DNA of 64,000 nucleotides, taken from contig DGMY01000092.1 in the NCBI GenBank assembly GCA_002388665.1, forward strand, positions 1 through 64,000, in the 5' to 3' direction. A program made the translations under genes and the position numbers. Position 1 is the stretch's first letter. Every line of letters starts with the position of its first letter. Under the pieces are notes generated by a model. It saw nothing but the letters and a program-made list of their open reading frames with translations, was not told where the DNA came from and did no database searches. The DNA comes from Opitutia bacterium UBA4506. Lineage in GTDB: Bacteria > Verrucomicrobiota > Verrucomicrobiia > Opitutales > Puniceicoccaceae. Shown piece after piece: positions 17,542-26,400 of this stretch.

Positions 17542-19671
17542 ATGGACAACTCGAATGATACCAGCAACTCGCATTTTTGGAGATTCCGGAAAGTCGGGAA
17601 AACGTTTCAGGTCCAACTCGAGAGCCCCGAGGACCTCAAACACCTGAGAAGTCTCGACCCCAAACTGTGGGTCGCACTGAGTTGCCCCGTCGACGGCTTG
17701 GAGGTCGACCGGCAAACGCTTACCCTCATCGACAACAACCTGGATGGCAGAGTACGCATCGAGGAAATTCTCGCGGCAATTGACTGGACTCTCCATCGCC
17801 TGTCCGACCCAGCTTCACTCTTTGAGGGCGGGGACCTACCTCTCGCGGCGATCCAATCCGGAAACCCCGAAGGGAAGGCCATCCTCACGTCGGCTCAGCA
17901 GATTCTCGACAATATCAATCGCAGCGATTCGTCGACGATCTCGGTCGCCAAAGCAGCCGATATGCGGGCCATTTTCGGCAGCTCCAAATTCAATGGAGAC
18001 GGAATCATCGCCCGGGATGCGCTGGAAGGCGACGATCTCCTTCAAGCCTTTGATGACATCGTAAAGGTCAAGGGCACCGTCGAGGACCGCAGTGGCCGAC
18101 CGGGGATCGATTCGGCTCGAGTCAATGAGTTCATGAACGAGCTGCGCAGCTACGAAAAGTGGTGGGCACAGGGAGAGAGAGATTCAGCCGAGGGCGATGA
18201 GGTCTTCCCTCTTGGCGCGGACACGCCCAAAGCCTTTCAAGCCCTGATCGCGGTTGAGAAGAAGATCGACGACTATTTCGCCCGATGCCGCCTTGCGGCC
18301 TTCGATGGCCGTGCCGAAGGTGCCCTCAATCGTGAGGCAGCCCTCTTTGACTCCGTCGCCAAGGAGGATTTCTCGGTCTCGCGGGAAGAGGTTGCCGGTC
18401 TACCGTTGGCCCGGGTCGCCCCGGGCAAGCCTCTTCCGATAAGCCAGGAGGTAAATCCCGAATGGGCAGCTCGAATCGAGAACTTTCGGAAGACTGTTCT
18501 CATCCCCCTTTCCGTTGGGAATGGCGAAGAGCTGATCTGGGACGACTGGCTGGCCGTCCGTGATGAATTTGTCCAATTTCGCAAGTGGCACAATGCAAAG
18601 CCGGTCTCTGGGGTCGAGCAGTTGGGAGTCGAACGGATTCGCGCGATTCTCCAATCCGACCAAGAAGAGCGTTTGCGAATGATCATTGAAGATGAGACGA
18701 AACTCGCGGATCGCATGAAAGCTGTTCACGAGGTCGAGCGTTTGGCACGAATGCATCGGGACCTCATCCGCATTCTTCGCAATTACGTAAATTTCGAAGA
18801 CTTTTACGAGGAGCAGCAAGAGGCCATTTTTCAAGCGGGGACGCTCTACCTGGACGGCCGCGAATTCCGACTTTGTCTCAAGATCACCGATCCGGCCAAA
18901 CACAGCGTTCTCGGCAGTCTGTCGCGCACTTACCTCGCGTACTGTGAATGCAAACGAAAGGATGTCCCCCAACCTTTCTTCGTCGCCGCTGTCGTCACTG
19001 CGGGAGATTCCGCAAACCTTCTGGTCGGCCGCAATGGAGTGTTCCGCGACCGATCCGGCCGACTGTGGGACTCAACCATTGTTCGAATTGTCGAAAACCC
19101 AATCAGTATCCGCGAAGCCTTCTTCATGCCGTACGTCCGCATCGGTCGTTTCATCGGCGATCAGGTTGAAAAGTGGGCAAGCTCCAGAGATGCCGCGATG
19201 CAGAAAAAACTGGAGTCGGGTGTCAGTACTGTCGCGGCCAAACCACAGAAGGACGCCTTCGGCCCGATTGGGGGGATGGCCGCTCTCCTGGCCGCGGGGG
19301 GGATTGCTCTCGGCGCTATAGGTGCAGGATTGGCTTCGCTTTTTGCCACGCTTGGAGGATTGAAATACTGGGAGATCCCATTGGTCTTCATCGGGCTGAT
19401 CCTCCTCATCTCGCTCCCCTCTATGTTCATCGCCTGGATGCGGTTACGACGGCGTACCCTCGCTCCCCTTCTCGATGCAGCGGGCTGGGCCGTCAATGGC
19501 CGAACGGCTATCAACTTCAAGCTCGGGAGCCTCCTCACCCGAAGGGCGGAACTCCCCCCCGGGGCCAGGATTGAGATTGTCGGCGGGGCCGCTGCCCGCA
19601 CTTGGCTCTGGGTCCTTCTCGGTTTCACCGTCGTCATCTCTTGCATCGGGTGGGGATTGATACTCTTTTGA
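17542..19671 (+). CDS. Large EF-hand-like protein with C-terminal membrane segments, function unknown
   Basis: A 709-residue protein I cannot assign. Near residue 60 there is an EF-hand-type loop, 'DNNLDGRVRIEE', and near 150 a degenerate one, 'FNGDGIIARDAL'. The middle (about 200-540) is mostly soluble and helical, with Trp- and Glu-rich stretches. Glycine/alanine-rich hydrophobic segments lie near residues 580-600 and 610-635, and a last one near 685-708 at the very end. Between them lies 'DAAGWAVNGRTAINFKLG'. The layout suggests a large cytoplasmic or calcium-responsive domain tethered by C-terminal helices. The start is the ATG at 17542; a TTG at 17524 is possible. It is divergent from the pseudouridine synthase and appears monocistronic. 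Confidence 0.8.
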   Translation: MDNSNDTSNSHFWRFRKVGKTFQVQLESPEDLKHLRSLDPKLWVALSCPVDGLEVDRQTLTLIDNNLDGRVRIEEILAAIDWTLHRLSDPASLFEGGDLPLAAIQSGNPEGKAILTSAQQILDNINRSDSSTISVAKAADMRAIFGSSKFNGDGIIARDALEGDDLLQAFDDIVKVKGTVEDRSGRPGIDSARVNEFMNELRSYEKWWAQGERDSAEGDEVFPLGADTPKAFQALIAVEKKIDDYFARCRLAAFDGRAEGALNREAALFDSVAKEDFSVSREEVAGLPLARVAPGKPLPISQEVNPEWAARIENFRKTVLIPLSVGNGEELIWDDWLAVRDEFVQFRKWHNAKPVSGVEQLGVERIRAILQSDQEERLRMIIEDETKLADRMKAVHEVERLARMHRDLIRILRNYVNFEDFYEEQQEAIFQAGTLYLDGREFRLCLKITDPAKHSVLGSLSRTYLAYCECKRKDVPQPFFVAAVVTAGDSANLLVGRNGVFRDRSGRLWDSTIVRIVENPISIREAFFMPYVRIGRFIGDQVEKWASSRDAAMQKKLESGVSTVAAKPQKDAFGPIGGMAALLAAGGIALGAIGAGLASLFATLGGLKYWEIPLVFIGLILLISLPSMFIAWMRLRRRTLAPLLDAAGWAVNGRTAINFKLGSLLTRRAELPPGARIEIVGGAAARTWLWVLLGFTVVISCIGWGLILF

Positions 19672-19784
19672 CCCCCGTCCCCCCGTCTTTCCCCCCGCCG
19701 CACCGGGATTCCGGCAGGGAATACGGAAACACCTCACTTTTGTTTTGCGAAGCATCCCTCACGCTCTCAATTTAGTTTCTCAAC

Positions 19785-20711
19785 ATGGCAACAAACGGGA
19801 TGGATACGATGGGCAGTCAGCTCGAAGAGGCACGCACGAGAAAAGGTGTCACTCTTCGAGAGGCTTCGGAGGCGACAAAAATCCGGATGGAATACCTGTC
19901 CCAATTTGAAGGAGATGACTTTGAAATTCCCCTTCCGCCCATCTATCAGCGCGGTTTTATTAAGATCTACGCGCGCTATCTCGGCGAAGATCCCGACAAG
20001 TATCTGAGCGAAATTCAAGCCAGACTTCACCGGAAACAGGCAATTCAGACAAAACACGATGTCCGTGCATCCCTGGGGCACATGGATGTCGCTAGTCGGC
20101 GCGGTGGTAAATCACCCAAGAAAGACCAGGGCGAGGCACCCGCAGGTGGTGCGGTCATCGATGATGGTCCCGCTGAAGAGAAAAAGAAATGGAAGGTACC
20201 TCAGATCAAACTTCCGAATCTTCGCTCGAATCCCGATGATGCCGAGCCCGAGTTCGACGATTTCGAAGAATCCGGCGAACCATTAGACCGGACGTTCTAT
20301 CTGAAGGTTGCCGCAATTGTCGGCTCGGTGACCATTGCCGTAGTACTCCTATTTGCTCTGGTTAAATTGATTTTCTCCGGCGGCTCCGACAGTGAAACTA
20401 CCCCGATCAATCCAGATCTGGCAGGGGGCTCCTCTCCGGCCTCGATCGTTCAGGATGGCGGTCCCGTAGCAGCGCCGAGCGGTGACCTGAGAATCCGCGC
20501 CACCGGCGGTCCTACCTGGGTACAGATTAAAGACGATTCTACTGGTAGCGTCATCGATTTGTTCTCACTGCAGCCCGGCGAAAGCCGTACGGTCAGCGCC
20601 GACGGTAAGGTCTGGGTTCAATTCACCATGGGAGAGAACCTGGAAGTAGAACGAGGCGGCGAGACTTTTGCCCCGACAAAATCTGGCGCCGGAAAGATCC
20701 CGATCAATTAA
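19785..20711 (+). CDS. RodZ-like helix-turn-helix membrane protein with C-terminal DUF4115-like domain
   Basis: An N-terminal cro/C1-type helix-turn-helix ('GSQLEEARTRKGVTLREA' to about residue 80, with the RodZ-type 'YQRGFIKIYARYLGEDP'), then an acidic/basic linker, one membrane helix (about 170-195, 'VTIAVVLLFALVKLIF'), and a C-terminal beta domain with 'TWVQIKDDSTGSVIDLFSL' and 'VWVQFTMGENLEV' as in the RodZ/DUF4115 family. RodZ links MreB to the cell wall machinery and sets rod shape. No mreB or ispG gene is adjacent. Two start codons nine codons apart are possible. Confidence 0.85.
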   Translation: MATNGMDTMGSQLEEARTRKGVTLREASEATKIRMEYLSQFEGDDFEIPLPPIYQRGFIKIYARYLGEDPDKYLSEIQARLHRKQAIQTKHDVRASLGHMDVASRRGGKSPKKDQGEAPAGGAVIDDGPAEEKKKWKVPQIKLPNLRSNPDDAEPEFDDFEESGEPLDRTFYLKVAAIVGSVTIAVVLLFALVKLIFSGGSDSETTPINPDLAGGSSPASIVQDGGPVAAPSGDLRIRATGGPTWVQIKDDSTGSVIDLFSLQPGESRTVSADGKVWVQFTMGENLEVERGGETFAPTKSGAGKIPIN

Positions 20712-20730
20712 TTCACCCCCCCCCTTCTCA

Positions 20731-21081
20731 ATGGACGACGAAGTCAAAGAGCTACAAGAAAACCTGAAGAAAAAGGAATCACAACAGGAGCTTTTTGAGA
20801 AGAAGGTGTTCCTAATCGGCGAACTCCACACCCGCCGCGCCCTTCTTGCCAATCGGCTCGGCAGGATCAAAAGCGAATCAATGATGCGCTATGACGATAT
20901 CGAGCACGTGGCCCGCAAAAAAGCTCTGGCACTGAGTGAAGAAATGGCGGGAATCTCAAAGTCCATCACCGACTTTCGTCCCAAGACTCTCGACGATCTC
21001 AAATCGTTCCAGGATCAAACCCACTCCCAGTTCGACGAGATGGAAACGAAGATTGTCGATGCGGAAAACGAACTGGCCTGA
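20731..21081 (+). CDS. Small coiled-coil protein
   Basis: A 116-residue, almost wholly helical, charged protein ('KELQENLKKKESQQELFEKK', then regular Leu/Ile heptads through 'FDEMETKIVDAENELA'). No signal peptide or membrane helix. It starts 19 bases after the RodZ-like gene on the same strand, so it is probably in that operon, and may act with it as a cytoskeletal or scaffold partner; that is inference only. The ATG at 20731 gives a clean protein; the longer frame adds a proline-rich leader from the previous gene's 3' end. I recognise no named family. Confidence 0.6.
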   Translation: MDDEVKELQENLKKKESQQELFEKKVFLIGELHTRRALLANRLGRIKSESMMRYDDIEHVARKKALALSEEMAGISKSITDFRPKTLDDLKSFQDQTHSQFDEMETKIVDAENELA

Positions 21082-21248
21082 GCCTTTCCCGCATCCCTCT
21101 CCCCGACTCGATCGATCGCGGATATAACTTCCGAGTCCAAACCAATCAAGGAGAGCCGACGAGTCGACTCCCCTTGATCATAACCAACCCAACTAGACTG
21201 CGAGGAGCAAAGTCCTATGCAGGATCCGATAGGCGGCGGCACCACTCT

Positions 21249-22076
21249 TTAGAAGGAGGCGCCGATCCATGCACCGAGTACGACGGCATCGTCGATATCG
21301 CCCGTTCCGCCTGGATTCTTAATGTACTGGACTGAGGGCTGAAGGTAAAATGAAGGGATCACCTGAATGCGGTACCCTAGTTCATATACCATCTCGAAGT
21401 TTACATCTTCCCCAACTGACTCACCGTACTTCTTGCTGAGGTCACCATAAGAGATAAAACCTACAGTGCGGTCCTCGTCACGACCTGGAATGAGTCCCCG
21501 ATAGTTGAATCCGGTACTAATCTGCAATGGAGTGAGGGCCACTTCATCCTCAGCTGAATAGGTGGCGAACCCAAAGAGGGTCAACCCTTCGTAGACCTCC
21601 ATATCAATGTGGATGTAGGAACGGAACAGGAAGTCTGTCGTGCCACCACCGGTGAAGTTATCGAAATCGCGAAAGCTACTGATTGCTCCTACAAATACAT
21701 GAGTTGGGCGCTCCCAAAGTTCCGACCTCCAGTCGTACTGCAACAGAACCGATACCCCGTCATCGTCGCTAAAACTCCAATCAAGCCCGTGCTCGGTGTA
21801 GTCCCACTGGTCCGGACCCGTTTGGCTCACTCCGAGCTGAAATTGATGCTCTTCGGAGGGACGATAATCCAAACGACCGCCCCATACACTGTACGGGAAT
21901 GAGGTAATCGAGTTCTCCAGTAGTGTGGGCCGCATTGGACCGTTGATGGAGGTGCTGAGCGAGTAGCGATAGAGCTCGTTATTCACAAAATCGGTGTCAG
22001 ACGAGACCCGCCCGAACTTCAGAGACATCTCGTCGTTGAGAGCAGTTTCAATAAAGAGCTGGTAGAGATAGGTCAC
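21249..22076 (-). pseudogene. 5'-truncated OprB-type carbohydrate porin
   Basis: About 275 residues of an outer-membrane beta barrel resembling carbohydrate-selective porins (OprB): 'MSLKFGRVSSDTDFV', 'SYSVWGGRLDYRPSE'-like 'FPYSVWGGRLDYRP', and a C-terminal 'GGTGDIDDAVVLGAWIGASF' with terminal Phe. Intact family members are nearer 400 residues with a signal peptide. Here the frame starts at a GTG with no signal peptide, and the recognisable sequence continues only ~15 codons further upstream before running into non-matching codons and a TGA at about 22155. The N-terminal third is therefore missing. It may be a remnant; an expressed short form cannot be excluded. Confidence 0.65.
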
Positions 22077-22175
22077 TTGGGCGCCGGCCTCTTCTGGGAG
22101 AAAACCACGGAACGATCGACAGATCCCATTCGCCAGAGGTGCCTCCCCCTTCCCTCAATCTACCACGCACACAGA

Positions 22176-22239
22176 AAGAGGTGCTGGATTGAGCACCTCT
22201 TCATTGGCCCACGGGGCCAAAAGCCGAAATGGCTTTCGG
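22176..22239 (-). terminator. Cluster of stem-loops downstream of the 22331-22930 gene
   Basis: Three hairpins in a row: a 9-10 bp perfect stem (22177-22185 with 22192-22200, loop GGATTG), a 7 bp stem TTGGCCC/GGGCCAA with a 3-base loop (22204-22220), and AAAGCC/GGCTTT (22220-22236), the last competing with an overlapping CCGAAA/TTTCGG stem. They lie between the stop of the minus-strand membrane protein and the porin remnant, so transcription termination of the former is the likely role. The T-run after the last stem is weak. Confidence 0.5.
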
Positions 22240-22330
22240 GGTTTCTGTTTTCGGCGGTCAGGAAAGTGAGGAATCAAACAACCTCAACCGCTCATTGAGC
22301 AAAGCGGCGTCATTCCCTTGCTAGATGGCT

Positions 22331-22930
22331 CTAGCTCTCCTTTTCGCCCCGCTCCCGGATCCTTCGTTCTGCTTCAATCAGGATCTCTTCGCAGCCCGCA
22401 AATTTGTGATCATCGAGAGTCAGGCGCTTCCGCTTCCCATCCTCCTCGTAAATGGCGTAAGCGATCCCCTTCTTCTTCCATTTCTTTCTGTCTGTGGCGA
22501 TGATGGAATCAAAATCTACCCGCTTGCCGGAGGTACTAATGATGGTTTCTCCCTCGGCTCTCACCGACAGGCGATGACTGAGAACCACCCAAATTCCAAA
22601 TAAGATGGCAACGGTCATCATGACGCCACCGATAATGCGCTGTTCGGCAATGGCACTATCCGTGCGCTCTTTGGGCTCCTTGTTACTGATGCCCTCCTCT
22701 TCCGCATATCGGGCCCATTCTCTCTGAACACTTGCACTTTCGCCATCTTCGGCTTCCCCGGATTCAACCATCCGATCCCGAATCGCGGCAAATGCTTCAT
22801 AGCGATCCGCCTCCCTTGGCCACTGATAAAAACCATCCGCGAGGAACCAAGCCGCCATCCCAAATAGCATGAGAAAGAGAATTAACATACGTCGACGCCA
22901 CTCGTGCGAAATTCGTGCGTGTACCTTCAT
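22331..22930 (-). CDS. Two-helix membrane protein, function unknown
   Basis: A 199-residue protein with a membrane helix near the N-terminus ('MLILFLMLFGMAAWFLAD'), a charged Glu/Arg-rich segment of about 85 residues, a second helix ('MMTVAILFGIWVVLSH'), and a small C-terminal domain with 'GKRVDFDSIIATDRKKWKKK' suggestive of a PH-like fold. Both ends would be cytoplasmic with the charged loop outside. The ATG at 22930 is preferred over a TTG six codons earlier. I do not recognise a characterised family. Confidence 0.7.
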   Translation of the reverse strand: MKVHARISHEWRRRMLILFLMLFGMAAWFLADGFYQWPREADRYEAFAAIRDRMVESGEAEDGESASVQREWARYAEEEGISNKEPKERTDSAIAEQRIIGGVMMTVAILFGIWVVLSHRLSVRAEGETIISTSGKRVDFDSIIATDRKKWKKKGIAYAIYEEDGKRKRLTLDDHKFAGCEEILIEAERRIRERGEKES

Positions 22931-23431
22931 GCTGCTATCAGTAGCCAATACGAGCTTCCAATGAAACCGAAATCGTTACCGCTGTAGATCATTTTTCCCA
23001 ATGAAATGATCGGCTCTCGACTGAGATTCCCTGAACGAAATCTGATTCTACGACGGAAATCGGCGGCGAAATCCTCCCGAATCTTAGCCGGAATACCCCC
23101 AGATAGTGGGATTACGTTTTTTCATGAAAAGTATATTATTTGAGGAATAGATCCGATCCTTCGGTTCTCTCATCTGTCTCGCTTTCAGCCAAACCCGAAC
23201 GCACTCCGCCTTACATCCGCCAAAACTTTGCACTCTTTTGCCCCTCTGACTCAGCCAATCCCCGCATTCAGCTTTAGCGGAACCGTTTGACCGAATGGTT
23301 TCGGCAGCGGTTAAAGCGAGATTCAGGACACATTCTGCGGCTTGAGTCTTCAGCTGCCAATTTGCCTTCCGACTGCCTTCTACATTCTACATTCTCCGTC
23401 CGCTTCCTTTTGCCGGACGTTTTTACACTAT
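22931..23431. other. Intergenic region between divergent membrane protein and autotransporter genes
   Basis: About 500 bases without a supportable gene. An A/T-rich patch at about 23117-23150 (containing TATATTATTTGAGG) could hold a promoter for the autotransporter or the divergent gene. Just before the autotransporter start there is a short direct repeat of CTACATT (about 23380-23395). No RNA gene or strong hairpin was seen. Confidence 0.4.
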
Positions 23432-26400
23432 ATGAATTCAACAAATCGCTCTCTCCGCTTCGGCCGCACCGCACTCATCACGGGCCTGCTCACTCTAGGC
23501 CTGTCGAACGGCACCCGCCTCCTAGGAGACACTTATAATTGGGACCCCTTGATCGGCGACAACTTTTGGGGCAACTTTCTAAATTGGGACCCGACGAGCT
23601 TTCTTCAGGTCCCCGACTCAAACTCAGATACTGCCATATTTACGATTGAGGGCTCTGACAATGAGACCGTACTGCTACTGGGTTTCCCCTTACCTCCGTA
23701 CACGGTAGAGAACCTGACAATAGTCCAGGACAACCCCTCCGCGACTGGATCGTTCTCCTTCCGAGGGGGATTTCTCCAACTCGAATCTTCTGACCCACTC
23801 CTGCCAGCGCAGATCAACTACGAATCTTCCGGAAACACATTCGAAGGATTCGCCACCATTACCAGTCTCGTCTCAGATACGGTATTCAATGCCGCGGATG
23901 ATAGTGACCTGACCTACAAGGATTTCGCCAGCATCACTGGAGCGGGAAAGTTGATCAAGGAAGGGGAAGGTGATCTCGTCATGGAGAATCTCGTGAATTC
24001 CTATAGCGGAGGCACCGAGATCAATGAAGGTACGCTCTCCATCGCGTCGGATTCCCACCTCGGCGATTCCGCCGGCACTCTCACTCTCGACGGTGGAACG
24101 CTCCGCACGAGAGAGAGCTTCACAACCTCCCGTGACACGGTAATTGACAACGGCGGCGGAACTTTCCGAACCAACAACAACACCATCCTCAGCCACGATG
24201 GGAGCATTTCTGGCACGGGGGAATTGATCAAGACAGGAGGTGGCACACTGACTCTTTCCGGCAACAACTCCTATACCGGCGGCACGAAGATTAAGAACGG
24301 AGTACTGCGGGTTTCCGAAGACGGGAATCTTGGCGATAGCTCGGGGAACCTGACAATCAATGATGCCCGGCTACGAGTCACAGGAACCTTCTCCACTGAT
24401 CGCACCACAAACCTGCGAGGCCCCGGGGGAGAGATTAGCGTGAAGAATGGCGAGACACTCACTCACGACGGCACAGTCCAAGGAACCGGCGCCCTCACTA
24501 AATTGGGCAACGGAACTTTGGAACTTCTTCAGGCCAACACTTACTCCGGCGGCACCCTACTCTCCAAGGGCACCCTCGTCGTGGGCAACAACAACGCCCT
24601 GGGGACTGGCCCCCTCCTGATTCAGGATGGTACTACCCTCGCCACTCCAGCCGCCTTCTTCCCTTTCACGTCGTACACTCTCAACAACGACATCTTTGTC
24701 CAGGGTGATTTCAATGTGAGCCCGAACGGCCAGACTGTTCTCCTTTCTGCGCTGAATTTGAATGGATCCATCCAGTTGAGCGGTGAAACACGTACGATCA
24801 CGAACACTACAGAAACTGGGCCAGTCCGTTTCGGCGGGGTGATCAGCAACGGAGGCCTTTCTTTGCAAACGGACCCATTCAGCCCGTCGGCCTACTTTAC
24901 GTTCAACGGCTCCCAAGCCAACACTTACACGGGCGAAACAACCGTAGGCGAGTACGTCACTCTAACTCTCAACAAGGATGACCATGTCACCGCCATAGCT
25001 GGAGACGTGACAATTGAGGAGGGCGCACTCCTCGTGACCGCAGGAGAGGAGCAGATCGCCGACGATGCCAATATCCACTTCGAAGACATCGCAGACTTGC
25101 GTATCGGTTTGCTAACGAATGTCACCGAAACCATCGGATCGATCTCTGACGACAATTCTGGCTGGGGGATGATTACTCTCAATGGACTCGTCAACGGAAG
25201 CACTCTCAGAGTTGAATCAGGAACTTTTACCGGCGACATTACCGGCGGCGGCGTGAACTCAGTCTCACTCGAGAAATATGGTGCAGGCACCCTGACTCTC
25301 GAGGGCTACAACGACTATCGCGGCGACACGTCAATTACTGGTGGCGTCTTGGAGGTCTCAGAGGACGAGAATCTCGGATCGACCGGAGGGTGGATCACTG
25401 ATCCCAGCAGACTTCTTTTCGACGGTGGTACTTTGTCCACCCTCGCTTCGTTCGAAACCGAACGAGATACAGTTCTGGAGAGCGGAGGCGGAACATTCCG
25501 CACGAAAAACAATTCCGTTCTTACCCACAGCGGCTCTATCAGCGGTGATGGCGCTCTTGTGAAACGGGGGAACGGCGTCCTTGTACTCGAAGGAGATAAT
25601 TCCTACGCGGACGGAACCGAAATCTACAACGGTACCGTTCGTGTCTCCTCAGACTCAAATCTGGGAGATGCCTCCGGCGACCTATTGCTCAAAGGCGGCA
25701 AGCTTCGCGTGATTGACGACATGGCAACGGCCCGTACGACACGCCTCCGCGGGACTGGCGGTGAATTTAGCATTAAAAATGGCTACACACTGACCCACAG
25801 CGGTTTGATTCGCGGTCAAGGCGCCCTGAGCAAGCTCGGTCAAGGTACGTTGAAACTGAACGCGGCCAATTCCTACCAAGGTGGAACCGTCATTGAGAAC
25901 GGACAGGTCATAGTAGCCAATTCACAAGCTATGGGAACCGGCCCACTCGATTTTCGTGATGGAACTCTCTCGTTGGAGGTAGGCCTCAATCTCGGAGGAG
26001 ATTTCACCTGGAGCGGCGGCACCATCGATTCACTCATCGGCACAAACACTTCAGTGATCGATGTCAGCGGATCATTGGACCTCACTGGCACCGGTGAATT
26101 CCTCTTTACGCCAGACGGAGGCTTCGCCAACAAGACCGACTACTTGGTCCTCTCCACAAACGACCCGCTCACGTACAACCCGGCATCTGATTTCACGGCC
26201 AACAATTTGTACGGACTGGCTCCCGAATTCAAAATCGTCGGGAATCAGCTCTTCGTCAACTATCCCGCAACATACTACGCGGGTGGTCCGGTCCTCCAGA
26301 ACAGCGCACCCGTCAACACCCCGTTCTTCGCCGATTTCGTCGTGAGTGGAAATGTCAAGACAGGCAATACCAGCGAGAGCAACACCATCCGAAACTTGAT

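Noticed and set aside
23373..23400. Short CTACATT direct repeat taken as a CRISPR or tandem array
   Set aside because: Only two adjacent copies of a 7-base unit; no array structure here or elsewhere in the window.
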